Part shown: in pieces, positions 5,057 to 6,100 of the stretch
Layout: each line of letters starts with the position of its first letter
Numbering within the stretch: the stretch's first letter is position 1
Assembly: GCA_030621995.1 (NCBI GenBank)
Contig: JAUXGP010000109.1
Coordinates: forward strand, 1 to 6,100
DNA: 6,100 bases
Reading direction: 5' to 3'
Origin: Psychrilyobacter sp.
Lineage (GTDB): Bacteria; Fusobacteriota; Fusobacteriia; Fusobacteriales; Fusobacteriaceae
Made by a program: the position numbers and the translations under genes
The notes under the pieces: generated by a model
Database searches by the model: none
What the model was told of the DNA's origin: nothing
Seen by the model: only the letters and a program-made list of their open reading frames with translations

Positions 5057-5797
5057 TTAAACAATGATTTTTATAAATGCATCTACTATCGTGGGAGAAA
5101 ATTGTGTGCCTCTGTTTTTCAGGAGTTCTTCTACAGCTTCTTCTCTGGTCAGTTGTTTTTTATACACCCTTTCCGATGTCATAGCATGCCATGAATCTGC
5201 CACAGATATAATCTGAGATAACAGGGGGATTTCATCTGCCTTCAAACCTTCGGGGTAGCCCTTTCCATCCCAGCGTTCATGGTGGTATAAAATATACTCA
5301 GAGATTTCTTTCAAGGTCTCACTCTGTGATACTATTTCATATCCTATCTGAGAATGCTCTTTGATAATTTTATACTCAGATTCACTTAATTTACCTTTTT
5401 TATTCAATATTTCATTGGGGATGATTATTTTTCCAATATGATGCATAACCGCAGCCCAGTATAGATCATCCAATTGTTTTTCATCCAAATCCAATGAATT
5501 TCCTATTTTAACACTGTATGATGCCACCGATTCCGAATGACCTTTGGTATACTGATCATGAAATTCCAGGGCAGTAATAAAGGACTGGACAATGTCTTTT
5601 TGCAGCATAACTTTATAGTCACTGGATTTTTTGATCTTATAGAATCCATTTGAAAGATACTGTATCTCCTGGATTTTATTTATAGTCTCGTGAGAATAAG
5701 ATTTAGAGGAGTTTTTGCTTATATCCAGATTAAACCCTCCAATAATTTTTTCATTCTTAAATATTCCAATATACAGAGATTCTTTTATCTGGGTCAA
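5057..5797 (-). CDS. Degenerate HD-GYP domain protein (3' part of a frameshifted gene)
   Basis: The frame encodes 246 aa from a nominal TTG at 5797 but is open back to 5941. That TTG has no ribosome site, so independent translation is unlikely. Residues 1-60 look like the second half of a GAF-like domain (KESLYIGIFKNEKIIGGFNLDIS). An HD-GYP domain, normally a cyclic di-GMP phosphodiesterase, fills about 68-246. Preserved parts are HDQYTKGHS (80-88), HHERWDGKGYPEGL (172-185), VAD (199-201) and TQFSPTIVDAF (231-241). The defining HD doublet reads HH (M-H119-H120-IGK), and the later SFDAMT-type motif reads SWHAMT (His204). Each is an Asp to His change that one base (GAT to CAT) would produce. 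Loss of the metal-bridging Asp predicts little or no phosphodiesterase activity. The stop lies 13 bases before the Cache ATG, so the genes are probably co-transcribed. It may be a dying gene or a catalytically dead binding domain. Confidence 0.75.
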   Translation of the reverse strand: MTQIKESLYIGIFKNEKIIGGFNLDISKNSSKSYSHETINKIQEIQYLSNGFYKIKKSSDYKVMLQKDIVQSFITALEFHDQYTKGHSESVASYSVKIGNSLDLDEKQLDDLYWAAVMHHIGKIIIPNEILNKKGKLSESEYKIIKEHSQIGYEIVSQSETLKEISEYILYHHERWDGKGYPEGLKADEIPLLSQIISVADSWHAMTSERVYKKQLTREEAVEELLKNRGTQFSPTIVDAFIKIIV

Positions 5798-5856
5798 GGA
5801 CGAATTTTTATTTCTGATTTCTTTTAAAATCCTGCTTTCATTTTTTTTATTTGAGA

Positions 5857-6099
5857 CTATACCGTTCTCTGAAAATTTATAAACAGATTTTGACTCTTTT
5901 GTAATTCGATAATGCTGTTTTGCAGCTGCTCGTTTAAGTTTTCAATTTTAGAATAACTTTTTTTTATCATTTTAAACAATATAAAAGATGTCAAACCAAT
6001 AAAAAAGAACCCTTTATAATTCTCTAAAATATGCAAGGACGATAAATCCTGAGTTAGGAGAAAAAGTATTTTATCGGAAAATAATATCCATAGAAAACT
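5857..6099 (-). pseudogene. 5' membrane and coiled-coil part of the HD-GYP sensor, out of frame and cut by the window edge
   Basis: Reading from 6099 leftward gives 80 residues to a TAG at 5857-5859. They comprise a hydrophobic segment (about 1-16, FLWILFSDKILFLL), a short loop (TQDLSSLHILENYKG) and a second membrane helix (GFFFIGLTSFILF, 30-42). A basic stop-transfer KMIKKSYSK and a coiled coil (IENLNEQLQNSIIELQKSQ, 52-70) follow. This is the familiar two-helix N-terminal anchor and signalling coil of PAS/GAF sensor proteins. The HD-GYP frame is open from 5941 and lies one base out of phase, so a single-base loss (or equivalent indel) between about 5941 and 5860 would explain the break. The join also seems to lack the first half of the GAF domain. 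The gene start lies beyond base 6100. Confidence 0.65.
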
Positions 6100-6100
6100 A

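Noticed and set aside
5841..5941. Programmed -1 frameshift joining the membrane/coil and HD-GYP frames.
   Set aside because: I found no X-XXY-YYZ slippery heptamer in the overlap, and the 8-A run lies beyond the stop. A mutation or sequence error is simpler.

Overview
The window is AT-rich DNA with strong purine Shine-Dalgarno (SD) sites, frequent AGA/AGG/ATA codons and several TTG starts. This looks like a low-GC anaerobe. Gene content and style (Firmicutes-type sialate lyase, Cache/HD-GYP/GGDEF signalling proteins) fit a fusobacterium of the Ilyobacter/Propionigenium kind, or a clostridium. The taxon is an inference from style only.

Left part, 1-698. A compact G/C-rich hairpin element of REP-like appearance (about 43-91) leads straight into the SD of a small 88-residue winged-helix protein (106-372). 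That gene ends in a very strong terminator whose 3' arm is followed by a second, tandem copy of itself (395-466). Bases 461-698 hold no gene, but a plausible promoter for the next one sits at 610-638.

Middle, 699-3363, plus strand. nanA (N-acetylneuraminate lyase) comes first, then a probably exported or membrane-anchored NAPE-PLD/RomA-like zinc metallo-hydrolase, and then an AANAT-like GNAT acetyltransferase with its own extended -10 promoter. A bidirectional terminator closes the unit. The hydrolase gene is bracketed by two exact 25-bp copies of the nanA 3' end. The second copy extends into a degenerate reading frame resembling the lyase C-terminus, so the hydrolase looks inserted into, or captured by duplication of, the end of nanA. 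No other sialic acid genes (transport, nanE, nanK) are visible.

Right part, 3517-6100, minus strand. This is a c-di-GMP-type signalling cluster, read from right to left: a membrane and coiled-coil segment cut by the window edge, an HD-GYP domain, a dCache sensor with one membrane anchor, and a GGDEF diguanylate cyclase. The cluster shows several signs of decay. The membrane/coil segment and the HD-GYP domain lie in different frames. The HD-GYP domain has two conserved Asp replaced by His, one of them in the defining HD doublet. The Cache and GGDEF parts are in one frame but separated by a TAA stop, with no second membrane helix between them. The diguanylate cyclase domain itself looks intact, though without a product-inhibition site. 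A 12-bp leader (GGACAGCCATAT) occurs before both the Cache and GGDEF reading frames.

The most unusual aspect is this decayed or rearranged sensor cluster, together with the gene-sized segments bracketed by short direct repeats. I see no CRISPR array, tRNA, rRNA, complete transposon or recognisable defence system.
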